Source: Ichthyophis bannanicus (taxonomy: Eukaryota > Chordata > Amphibia > Gymnophiona > Ichthyophiidae). From it: DNA of 64,000 nt. Positions 18,161-28,231 of the stretch are shown piece after piece; the stretch's first letter is position 1; each line of letters begins with the position of its first letter. A program made the position numbers and the translations under genes. The notes beneath the pieces were generated by a model, which was given only the letters and a program-made list of their open reading frames with translations, had not been told where the DNA came from and did not search any database. The stretch covers positions 171,027,043 through 171,091,042 of the forward strand of contig CM066031.1 in the NCBI GenBank assembly GCA_033557465.1, given 5' to 3'.

Positions 18161-20207
18161 TGGCTGCCAGCGGGTTCAAAAAATGTGATCGGTGCAAGAA
18201 ACTTGTCTCTCACCGACACACATGACTGCTGCCTCCGATGCCTCGGGCCCGACCATGACCCGCTGGTCTGTGGCCCGTGCGGCAAAATGTCGTCGAAGGT
18301 ACTTCGGAGCCGTCAGCATCAACGTGTGAGAATTTTTTCAGAGTCCACATCCGGCTGGGCTCGGACTTCATCAGAGGCCTCGACATCTCTGGAGTCTGAC
18401 CCCGAGCGCCGTCGTGGTTTCTCTGAAAGGGGGTCTCCCACCCGGGAGCACAAAAGGAAGAAGCTCATGAGGGCAGCATCAGTGGAGGCCCCTGGGTCCT
18501 CGAGGGCCAGGTCGCATAGCGCTGACCGCCGCCCCGGACTCTCGGAGTCGGAGAGGCCATCCAAACTACCTCCCATGGAGCCAGAGTCCCCGAGTCATGT
18601 AAGTTCTGTTGTCCTCGTGGACTCAGGCTGACGACCTTGGAGAGCAGCTTGGCTGCCTTCATGGAACAGCAGCAGGTACTGATCGCTGGTCTGACCGGTG
18701 CATCTGCCCTGACCACTGGGACCTCGACGTCTAAGTGGACTCCTGAGGCCGAGCCGATCCTCGAGTCCATCAAGTCTTGAGTCGATCCTCGGCCAAGGTC
18801 CCCCTCGACTTCCCGTGTGGGGCCGAGGTCGTCGATGCCGGTGCCCTCGGTGTCGGGGTGGGTGGCACCAAGGCCCACACGGCCGGAGCCGCTTGACTCC
18901 TCCTCCATTTTCCATTCTTTTTATTGTTCATTGTAAACCGCACTGATGCTGAATAGCGCGGTATAAAAGAGACTCTAATAAATAAAATAAATAAATAAAT
19001 AAAACCCTTGTGTGTAATTGCAGTGTGTGTGTGCATCCCCTGTATCTGCATTGCCTGTGTTTATGTATCTTTTTGGGCTGGTGTATTACTCCATGTGCGC
19101 CTCTGTTTGTTTATAGTGTGTATTTATATTTGTCTGTTCTCTGTGTGCCTGTGATAGGGAAAGGATATGAGAGGAGAGGGCTGTTTGACACCCCTGGAGA
19201 CTCAAACCCGCTGAGACCTTCCCTCAGACCTTTCTCCACCAGCTGCCAAGCTCCGATCCCCACCCGAGGATACCTCCTTCCTTGAGTTTGTTAGGGACAT
19301 GGCTCGGGCGCTCTCGCTTACGACAGAGTTGGAGGAGGACCCTCGTATGTAGGAACTTGATATCCTCCAGTATGAGACACCACCAAAGGAGGCCTTGATG
19401 GTCCCCATCCCCTCCATCCTTACCTGGCTCCTTCTCCAAGCTTTGGGAGACCACTGTGTCTGTTTCCATCGTCAGCCATTGGCTGGATAAGATGTACTGG
19501 GTCCAGCGGGGCCCAGGTTTCTGTAAGGCGCAGCTCCCCCACATGACCATGATGGTCGAGTCAGCCATGTGACGGCAAAGTCCGAAGTTGCACTTTTCGG
19601 TGCCCCCGGGCAGAGAGTCCAGTGCCCTCAATGCCCTTGGGCAGAAATGCTACTAGGGCTCAATGCTGACATACTGTATCCAGACTTACTAGCCTTATAT
19701 CGGCATATTCCTCCGGGACCTGGCCAAGGAGCTTGGGGGTTTCGCGGCTGGCCTTGATGAAAATTACCTCCGGTGTTTCCAGACTCTCTCAAAGTCTATC
19801 TCTGAATGCTCCAAGTACTTGTCTTGAGCCGCCTACGACGACTGCAAGTCCAGTGCGAGGGTGGCTGCTGCTTTCATCTGCTCTTGATGCCAGGCCTGTC
19901 TCTAATCGTTGGATCTCGAGCAGTGGGTACAAGAAAAGTTGACGTCCCCTGCCTTGGCAAACAGCTCTTCGGTAAATCTATGGAGGACAAAGCGGCAGAA
20001 ATTGAGACAGAGTACGTCACCCGTACCCGGCTCTCAAAGAAAACTTCCAACTTCTTAGAAGAAGCCGCAGGGCAAGAAACCCCCTTTCCTTAGGAGGGGC
20101 CTCTCTTACCAGGGTCCTCATGGCAAGGGACCAGGCCAGGCCACATGCAAATCCAAGGGCCCCAAACCCCAGCCGCCAGCTCCCGTCCAGCTAGGGTCAG
20201 GCTTTTG
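18161..20207 (+). pseudogene. DIRS ORF1 remnant of D2
   Basis: It starts 'MAASGFKKCDRC'-like near 18161, but a frameshift follows the cysteine module. The Ser/Arg-rich part is open in 18300-18631. A SINE tail and unknown DNA (18906-19198) then interrupt it. The conserved C-terminal domain is recognisable in pieces up to about 20207 ('VDVPCLGKQLFGKSM' near 19940). Several stop codons are present. Not functional. Confidence 0.8.
18916..19002 (+). mobile_element. SINE or L2 3' tail inserted in D2
   Basis: The sequence 'gtaaaccgcactgatgctga', then 'atagcgcggtataaaagag' and an 'aataaataaat' tail, matches the 3' tail of the SINE at 27390-27675. The tRNA head is absent. The 19003-19198 stretch next to it, rich in TG, is not recognised. 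Confidence 0.7.
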
Positions 20208-20259
20208 ACGCCATTTGCATAGCCTCTCTTCTGCTGGTTCCTGGTTCACTTTGCCCACA

Positions 20260-21990
20260 GGTGAGCCTCCATCACTACTGAGTCCTGGGCTCTTCAGGTA
20301 GTCAAGGAGGGCTATCGCCTCCACCTCAACCAGGCCCTTCCACCCTTCTTTCCTGGGGAGCCCACTGGTCTCCCTTTCACCAGACCTTCCTGAGGCAAGA
20401 GCTCACAGTCCTTCTCAAGGATAGAGCTGTGGAGCCCATTCCACATCATGCGAAGGGCAGAGGGTTTTACTCCAGGTACTTCCTGGTCCCCAAGAGAACA
20501 GGGGCCTGAGGCCCATCTTGGATCTGAGAAACCTCAACAAGTCTCTGGTGTGGGAGAAGTTCAAGATGCTCTCCCTTCGAACACTGCTGCCCTACCTCCA
20601 GCAGGGAGATTGGCTATGCTCCTTGGATCTGAAGGATGCTTATACCCACATTCTGATCCACCCAAGTCACAGGCAGTACCTCAGGTTTGTGGTAAGAGGT
20701 GACCACTACCAGTACAGGGTACTCCCTTTCAGCCTCCGCCTCAAGAATCTTCACCAAGTGCCTGGCAGTGGTGGTGGCCTATCTCCGCCTCCACAGGGCC
20801 TTCGTCTTCCTCTACCTCAACGACTGGCTTATCAAGGGGGACACAGCCTTAGAGCTGGAGAGGCCACTGGTAACACCATTTGGATATTACAGTACCTGGG
20901 CTTTGTGATTAAATCATCCGACGTCCAACCTCATTCCAATGCAGGCTCTGGAGTTCAACGGGGCCCACTTGGACTCCATGCAGGCAAGGACTTTCCTTCC
21001 CCTCAATAGAGTGGACTGCCTCATGGCCCTCGCGGCCGAAGTACAGAGGTGCCGCACCATGTCAGCTCAAGCGCTCCTCCGCCTTCTGGGCCACATAGCC
21101 TCCACAGTCCATGTAGTCCCCAATGCACACCTTCACATGCGGGCAGCTCAATGGTGCCTCCGGTCCCAGTGGACCCAGTCATGGGCAGGCTTCGGGATAA
21201 GGTCACAGTCTCTCACCAGCTCACAGAGTCCCTCACCTGGTGGCAGGATGCCTGGCATTTGCGGGTGGGCATACCCTTCCAACTCCTGAACCCCCACAGG
21301 ATCCTCATGACTGATCCCACCCAGATCGGCTGGGGTGCCCCGAGGGGCTTGGTCCTTCGAGGAGATCCAACAGCAAATCAATCTGCTCAAGCTCGGAGCC
21401 ATCTTCCTCGCCCTGAGAATCTTCAGACACCGCCTATGGCACCAGTTGGTGCTCAACCAGACGGACAACCAGGTCACAATGTTCTACATGAACAAGCAGG
21501 GCAGCATGGGCTCCTACCCCCTCTGTCAGGAAGCCGTGGCCATCTGCTCCTTCGTGGCCAGCCAAGAGATGTTCCTCAGAGCTGTCTGACTCCTGGGTCA
21601 GGACAATGCCCTGTTGGATAGGCTGAGCAGGGTCCTTCAGCCCCACGAGTGGCGTCTTGACCCCGAGGTGGTGCTCAGATTCTTCTAGCTATGGGGAACC
21701 CCCAGCATGGACCTCTTCGCCAGCATGGCCAATGCTCAGCTTCCCCGGTTCTGCAGTCCTTAACCCCACCCCTCCTAGGTGGTGGCTGCTGCCTTCCTCC
21801 TCTTGTGGACAGGGGGCCTCCTATATGCATCCCCCCCATGCCATTGATTGCTCGGACGCTCTTCAGGGTCCAGTGCGACAAGGCATCAATCATCCTTGTA
21901 GCCCTGTGGTGGCCTAGGCTATCGTGGTTTCCTCTGCTGCTCCATCTCTTGCTGGAGCCCCCATGACACCTGACCCAAGAGGAGAGCTTG
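20260..21990 (+). pseudogene. DIRS RT/RNase H remnant of D2
   Basis: RT pieces 'DLRNLNKSLVWEKFKML' and 'GDWLCSLDLKDAYTH' are clear. The active site reads YLND in 'LYLNDWLIKG' rather than YLDD, so the first Asp of the pair is lost. RNase H pieces 'NQTDNQVTMFYMNKQG' and 'LMTDPTQIGWGA' follow in shifted frames, then the C-terminal extension ('DLFASMANAQLPRF'). Not functional. Confidence 0.82.
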
Positions 21991-22064
21991 ATCCTCCATA
22001 CCAAACCAGGAACCCTATCCCTCAGAGTATGGCAGCTGAGTGGGTCGCCCTAGTCTCACTACAC

Positions 22065-23084
22065 CTTCCCAAGGAGGTGGAAGACATCATCCTGGCCTCT
22101 CGCAAGGATTCCATGAGATGGGCGTATGCCTTCAAGTGGCAGCGGTTCACCATGTGGTGCACTGAGTACTGCCTCAATCTGTTCTCTTGGCCGGTGCACT
22201 CGGTCCTTCAATACCTCCTTCACCTATCACAGTGTGGACTTAAGTCCAACTCCGTCAGGATGCACCTCAGCACACTCTCAGCTAGTCATCACCCCATTGA
22301 GGGCAAGCCCCTCTCCATGTAGCCCCTCATCACCAGGTTTATGCGGGACCTATTGCTCTCCAGACCTCTCTTGTGGCCACCGCCAATGTAATGGGATCTC
22401 AGTGTGATTCTGGCACAGCTCACCAAGCCATCATTCGAGCTTTTTGCTACCTGCTCCTTGTGCCACCTGTCCTGGAAGGTTGCCTTCCTCGTGGCACTCA
22501 CCTCAGCTCACAGGGTCAGTGAACTCCAGGTGCTGGTGGCCGAGTCTCCCTTCACTAGGTTTTACAGGAACAGGGTGGTGCTCCGCACTCACCCCAAGTT
22601 CCTACTGAAGATAGTCTCTGACTTCCACCTCAATTAGGAGGTCGTTCTCTCTACCTTCTTCCTTTGGCTTCACACTGATGCGGCATCAGCCGTTCTCCAT
22701 ACCCTGGACTGCCAACGAGTCTTGCCCTTTTACCTACCATGGGCCCAGGGCCACCGCAAAGCCTCACAGCTTTTCATCTTCTTTGACCCCAGCCACATGG
22801 GACAGGCAGTCACCAAACAGACCATATCTGTCTGGATGACGGATTGCATCGCCTTCGCTCATAGCCGTGCCGGAGTTCCCCTGGCGCACCATGTCACAGT
22901 GCACAATGTCAGGGCAATGGCGACCTCTGTCACAAATCTCCGGTCAGTGCCGAAGGCCGACATCTGCCGGATCACTAACTGGTCTTCTGTTCACACCTTT
23001 GCAGCCCATTATTGCCTGGAGAGGGAGTCCCAATGTGGCAGCGCCTTCGACCAGGCCATACTCCGTAACCTCTTTGGGGTTTAG
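22065..23084 (+). pseudogene. DIRS tyrosine recombinase remnant of D2
   Basis: It starts near 'VEDIILASRKDSMRWAYAFK' and is open to 22322. It resumes as 'ALTSAHRVSELQVL' (first Arg), then 'TVHNVRAMATSV' (His and Arg) and 'FAAHYCLERESQ' (Tyr), ending at the stop at 23084. All four catalytic positions survive, but stops at about 22320, 22390 and 22637 break the frame. Confidence 0.82.
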
Positions 23085-23239
23085 GCAACTCCTGCCCTCC
23101 GACCCTTCTTGTTCAGGCTACCAGAGCCATGGTTCTCCCTTGACACTGGAGTCCTCAGCCTGCCTTCAGATTTGCTTGCGACTGCTCACGGCTGGGCCGT
23201 GGTTTTTCTACCGTTCCTCAGTAGCCTGGAGCTAAGGCG

Positions 23240-23335
23240 TCCCATATGTGAGGATTGACTTCCTGCTTGTTCCTGGAGAAAGCATAGTTACCTGTAACAG
23301 GTGTTCTCCAGGGACAGCAGGAATCAGTTCTCGCA
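23240..23335. repeat. DIRS internal complementary region of D2
   Basis: Left-tip complement ('catatgtgaggattgacttc...') joined to right-tip complement ('agcatagttacctgtaacag...'). One 'ctca' block is lost in the right half compared with D1. Confidence 0.85.
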
Positions 23336-23415
23336 ACCCTCCCTCCTCCCCTTGGTTGCTGTTCATTTTTGGCCATCTTCTTGGTTGGGCTCTAGCTATG
23401 GCACCCAACTGACCA

Positions 23416-23593
23416 AGATGGTACCCTTGGACAGGAAGGGGACCATGTATGCGTGGTGGGATCTCCCAAAGGCTTTCTTTGAAAGCTGGGGAGATGGTTC
23501 CATGAGGGCTTCATTGGTGCCAATGTTATCCATATATGAGGAGTGATTCCTGCCGTCCCTGGAAAACACCCGTTACAGGTGAGTAACTACGCT
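23416..23593 (-). repeat. Right inverted terminal repeat of D2
   Basis: Complement of the left repeat, with the outer extension 'acacccgttacaggtgagta' ending at 'actacgct'. The small palindrome is broken by one substitution. Confidence 0.86.
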
Positions 23594-24699
23594 TTCTGCT
23601 AACATCATCTTGAGGTAGCCTCCTCCTTAACATAGTTCTCCTGAATTTTAAGACCTTGGTCTTTACAAGCAGTGAGGATTCATTAAAAGATTATTTTAAC
23701 ACTATGCTTTGGCCCTAGGCAAACACATGTGTGGGCCTCTACCATGAATCCCCATTTACTCTTTTTTTTTTTTTTTTTTTTAATCAGTCCTTCTCACTAT
23801 CACATTTGTTCTTTTCCTGCATCTTTCCCCCCAGTCCCCCTGATATGCGTTCATGTCCCCCACTCCCCACTTCTCCAGAAGCAGCATAGGGAGAACTGCA
23901 GGGCCTAATTCCTGGTGCAGCACCAGGTTGTGAGTGAGCATGGGGACTGGGCAAGCATATGCGTCAAGAGAAGGGATCTAGTAGTTAGAGCAGTGAGTTG
24001 AGGACCAGGGAAGCAAAGCAAGCCATGTTCACCCCCTGCTTCTATTACTGCTACTATTAAACATTTATAAAGCACTACAGGGCATACACAGCACTGTATA
24101 TTATGAGTATATTTTGAAGCTGGGACAATTAAGCTCTGGAATTTGTTTCTGGATGATGTGTTAAAAGCTGTTAGTATAGCTGAGTTAAAAAAAAAAAAAA
24201 GGTTTGGACAAGTTCCTGGAGGAAAAGTTTCTTTGGTACAAACCAGAAATGCCAAGAGTGGACTACCCCAATAACTGAGATTTACATACAGTGTGTCTGA
24301 GGTGTATATTTAGGAAGTTTTAAGTGTCAAAAAGGGTTTACAAATCAGAAGAAGCAAAAGAAAATATTTAGCTTTCTTTGGTGCCTCTGAAAAGGACAGT
24401 TACTTTGAGTATTGGAAAATAGGAGGTCCACAAAATATCTAGAATTTAGAGGAAAGAAAACAAAATTTGTCTAATGTAGCACAGGCCTCACAAAAGCAAA
24501 TGGCGCATCATTTGGATTGTGAGTCTTCTGCTCCATTCTTTTATGAGAAGATACAAAATTTGTGAGGTGAATTGGACAGGACTGATGATAGAGTAAGCAT
24601 GCCATGAGGATTTCATAGGTTTTGAGGATATTTCTGCTGAGGACATTTAGTCTTAGCTTTGTGCAATGTATCCTTTTTTTGATCTGTGCCGTTCACTCC
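23594..24699. other. Intron sequence with small repeat fragments
   Basis: A T-run (23761-23782) and a partial SINE head ('tagtagttagagcagtgag', near 23978) are present. 24043-24105 is a fragment of the LINE 3' tail also seen at 31600 and 44064. 24127-24226 is a fragment of the CR1 RT C-terminus ('LWNLFLDDVLKAVS' region, 'GLDKFLEEK'). The rest shows nothing recognisable. Confidence 0.55.
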
Positions 24700-26235
24700 C
24701 TGCCTTTAAGGTTTCTGAAGAGGCAGTGGTGCTGATGCAGCCCTTGATTCACAGTTCACTGAATCGAGGGTTTTTCCTGGGAAGCTGTAAATTCTGATTT
24801 TGAAGAAAGCTTTGCTTGACTCCTCTGGGTTGGTTATCATTCAGTTTCGAATTCACCTTTTTCTATCTGTTACTGGCGTCCTTCTCTAATTACGGGAATT
24901 CATGGATGACAATTTTGCATTCTTCTCAGTCTGGGTTTATATGCGATCACTGCACTGAAACAGTGCTGATGGCTATTCATGAGGACTCATGGACTTCTTT
25001 GGATGAGTGCATGGACTCATTGCTGGTTTTGTTAGATCTCGGTGTTTGGGACTTATTGCATCATGACTTATTAAACTGCATAGCTATAATAGGGGTAGGT
25101 GATAAGGTTCTGACATGGATGGTATGTTTCCTATCAGACAGGGCCCAGTGTCTGATCTTTGATTTAGATGGATCAAGTTCTTGCCCTTTTCCCTCTGGAG
25201 TGTCATAGCATGCTCTCTTTTCTTTATTGTTTAATATGTATGCAAAAGAACAGAACAACCAAAAAACCCCAAACCATTCAATGACCCAATACGAAATCCT
25301 CAAACAATAGTCATTGAAATTCTGACCAGTCGCCACTCTGGTAACTGTCCTTCTATTCCCCCCTATTTTTGTCGGGAACAACCAACCTGAGAGGTGGGAA
25401 AAAGCAACCGCCTCCCCGTGTTGGAAGGACCCTTTTATTCAAGAGAGCCTCAGCCCTCACAGTACAATAGTGTGAACCCACAGTTAAAACCGGGTGAAGG
25501 AAATTCCAAAATCCAAATGCACCCCACTTATCTTTCACTAAAGGCAATAAAATTCCAAACCGTGCTGGAACCAGAGGCAGTTGATGGCTGAACACCAGCA
25601 AGTGTCACGACATGCATGTTTCGGACCAACTCCGGGCCCTGTATCAAGTGATTGCGTTCTTTCAGGGAAATTGCCTTACTCTGCCTCCCCCCCGGGGGAA
25701 CCTTATATAGCAAAAAACGTAACTTATAATTGGCCAAAACAAGAACGCAACACTTGATACAGGGCCCGGAGTTGGTCCGAAACATGCATGTCGTGACACT
25801 TGCTGGTGTTCAGCCATCAACTGCCTCTGGTTCCAGGACGGTTTGGAATTTTATTGCCTTTAGTGAAAGATAAGTGGGGTGCATTTGGATTTTGGAATTT
25901 CCTTCACCCGGTTTTAGCTGTGGGTTCACACTATTGTACTGTGAGGGCTGAGGCTCTCTTGAATAAAAGGGTCCTTCCAACACGGGGAGGCGGTTGCTTT
26001 TTCCCGCCTCTCAGGTTGGTTGTTCCCGACAAAAATAGGGGGGAATAGAAGGACAGTTACCAGAGTGACGACTGGTCAGAATTTCTATAATATGTATGCA
26101 AAACATTTGAAGGCTATTTATGGCTAGCCAAGGTGCTAGATTCCAGATGTGTGCAGATGACATCCAACAAGACATTCCATTGGGTAAGGCTCACTCAGTT
26201 CAGTTGAAGAAATTGTCATCTTGCCTGTAGGCTAT
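24700..26235 (+). mobile_element. LINE reverse transcriptase fragment (L2/Rex-like), split
   Basis: Plus-strand pieces read as LINE RT: 'LHSSQSGFICDHCTETVLMAI' (matching the usual 'SGFRPGHSTETALL' block), then 'LLVLLDLGVWDLLHHDLL' and 'DRAQCLIFDLDGSS'. The reading resumes at 26104 after an inverted-repeat insertion with the region around the active site ('RCVQMTSNK', from a degenerate MCADD-like box). It is degenerate, lacks both ends, and belongs to the Jockey superfamily by motif. Confidence 0.65.
25232..26103. mobile_element. Inverted-repeat insertion with 16-bp target duplication
   Basis: The 840-bp insert (25248-26087) is flanked by perfect copies of 'taatatgtatgcaaaa' (25232-25247 and 26088-26103). 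It consists of a 68-base left stub, an arm (25316-25661), a 79-base spacer and the inverted arm (25741-26085). The arms differ at only a handful of positions over ~346 bases. The arms contain 'gggcc-loop-ggtccgaaac' followed by 'atgcatgtc', which resembles part of a hammerhead ribozyme. No transposase or RT is encoded. It could be a non-autonomous Penelope-like element with inverted terminal copies, or another foldback element. Confidence 0.75.
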
Positions 26236-28205
26236 TAAGTAATGAACTAGGATGAATAAGCTATTTTTATTTTTATTTTATTTGTGCGGTTTTTCTGTAT
26301 CGCTCCTTCCATAGATCAGGGGCTGTTTAATTGAACAATAACCATTACAGAGAACAAGTTTGAAAACTGCAGTAGATTTAACTATGAACATTAACTATAT
26401 ACATAGTGGCTTTCAATATAAATCATAGTAGAAGGTCGTTAACAATCAGCTACTTACATGGTAACTAACATTATACACATGGTACAGGGGAATTAGTATA
26501 TGTGGGTAAGAAATTGCTGAGGCGAGGGAATTAGTATATGTGGGTGAGAAATTGTTTCTGAAGAGGTAGTAGAGATATTTCAGGTGGTGGAGTTATAGTA
26601 TTCGGAGAAGAGGAAGATTTTTAGTTCTTTTCGGAAAGTCTTAAGGTGTCTGGTTGACCTAAGGGGGTCTGGAAGGGAGTTCCATAGTGTGGGTGCTATG
26701 TATGTAAAGGCTCTGTTACTAGTTGTTTGGTCTTGCGGATTGAGGATAGTATTGAAAGGATGTTTCAATTACTTTTTTCTTCTGTTCCTCGTGTCCATTT
26801 GGGTGTGTATCCTTGATGTAAGGAAGGAGCAATGTTATTGAGTAGTTTAAATGTGGCAACTATTGTTTTGTATTTTATCCTGCTTGCTATCGGGAGCCAG
26901 TGGAGGTTATAAAGTATAGAGGTGATATGTTCTGTTAAACGTGCTTTGGTTATAATTCTGCCGGTTACTTTATGAGCTATTTGTAGGGTGTGTAGGTTCT
27001 TTTTGGGCAGCCCTTGTAACAGACTGTTACAGTAGACCAAGTGGGGCGTGATTAGCGTTTGGACTACAGATCTGAAGTCATTGGTTTCAAGGAGTAGTCT
27101 GAGGTGTTGAATAGTTCTTAGCTTGAAGAATATATTTCTAGCTGTTTGTTTTATTTGAGAAGACATACTGAGGGAACTTTATATAACTCCTAGGTATTTC
27201 ACCTCTTGCTTTACTGGGAGGGTTGTGTTGTGTAGGTTGATTGTTTGGAAGGGGGGGGTGAAGTTTTGATTTCTAGTTGTGAACAGAACTTCGGGTTTTT
27301 TTAAAGTTAATATTAAGGTTGTTTGCATTTAGCCAGGTTTCTGCTTCATGGATGCATTCAGTGAGGATGTGATATGTGGGGTTTATTATGTGGAGGAGTG
27401 GCCTAGTGGTTGGGGCAAGGTGCTTCAGGCCGGAAGGTCGGGGGTTCAAATCCCACTAGAGGACAGCAACCTTGGGCCGGAAGGACTGGGGTTTCTAGTC
27501 CCACAGGTGCTCCTTGTGGTCTTGGGCAAGCCACTTGACCCTCCAAGGCCCATGTTCCCTGTAAAATAGTTATCTCCAAGTTATAATGCCCTGTTCAATG
27601 TAATTTCAGTTTGTTCAATGTAAACCGCACTGATGCAGAATAGCACGGTATATAAGAGAATGTAAATAAATAAATGTCGATTGGGGCATATAACATCATA
27701 TCTGCGTAAATGAGATATCTTATTTTGTGTTTTTTGAAGATTGCACAAATTGGCTGCAGATAGAGATTAAAGAGGAGGGCCGATAAGGCAGAGCCTTGGG
27801 GGATTCCCTTTTCTTGGGGGAAGGTAGTGGATGACTCTTGATCGATCTTTACATATTGAGCACGGTTGGTCATGTAGGATTTGAACCACTGGATGGCAGT
27901 TCCAGCTATTCCTAATTGTGATAGTCATTCCAGAAGGATGTTATGGTCAACATTTTTGAAAGCAGAGGCAGTGTCCAATAAGATCAGTATTTTTAAATCT
28001 TCATAAGAGACAGAGGTTTTGTGGGTTTGCCACGAGACCTGTTTGCTTAATAAACATCCCTTGGGTCGGGGTGATGTCCAATTAGAAATTAGAAACCTTG
28101 AAGTAGGGAGTTGGAGTAGTTTTTTGATAGAGGTTTGAATTTTGAAACTCAAGTTTCTGATGTTAGTTGTTACTATTACATTTTCTTCACAAGGAAGCTA
28201 TCAAG
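26236..28205 (-). mobile_element. L2-like LINE, antisense, split by a SINE
   Basis: The 3' tail is at 26236-26330 (minus strand). The RT C-terminal domain follows at 26580-27166 ('LHWLPIASRIKYKTIVATF', 'APTLWNSLPDPLRS'). The RT core is at 27676-28150, with 'GIPQGSALSALLFNLYLQP' and 'ILLDTASAFKNVDHNILL'. The active site reads 'IYADMMLY', one Asp codon short of YADD. A SINE interrupts it at 27390-27675. It is truncated at the 5' end next to a T-run at about 28205. Confidence 0.85.
27390..27675 (+). mobile_element. tRNA-headed CORE-SINE with L2-type tail
   Basis: Head: 'gtggcctagtggttggggc' (A box) and 'gggttcaaatccc' (B box). Core: 'gtcttgggcaagccacttga' and 'cctgtaaaatag'. Tail: 'gtaaaccgcactgatgcag' with the 'accg...cggt' pairing and 'aaataaataaatg'. 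The tail resembles L2 3' ends in this window. It is inserted within the antisense L2 just downstream, on the L2 coding strand, of the catalytic box, which tells us the SINE moved after that L2 landed. Confidence 0.85.
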
Positions 28206-28231
28206 CTCTTTTTTTTTTAAATGATCAGAAT

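Larger units (their letters stand above)
17754..23593 (+). mobile_element. DIRS-type retrotransposon D2, full span but decayed
   Basis: Both ends are present: 'ttctccaagaccaagcag' at 17754 and '...gtaactacgct' ending at 23593. The ICR and all three coding regions are in the usual order. Many stops and frameshifts break every ORF, and a SINE tail sits within ORF1. Its coding sequence is closer to D0 than to D1 and D3 in several places, for example the 'gagggcaagccc' segment before the recombinase core. This suggests two subfamilies. Confidence 0.92.

Noticed and set aside
24816..25208. 130-codon frame as a novel membrane protein
   Set aside because: Its hydrophobic look comes from mutated LINE RT sequence; the 'SQSGF...TETVLMAI' and 'LLVLLDL' blocks are RT motifs.
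25353..26048. Identical 82-codon frames on both strands
   Set aside because: They are the two arms of one inverted repeat seen from each side. No domain is recognised, and the frame probably has no coding role.
27390..27470. tRNA gene
   Set aside because: A and B boxes are present, but the sequence does not make a full cloverleaf and is fused to a CORE segment and an L2-like tail, so it is a SINE.
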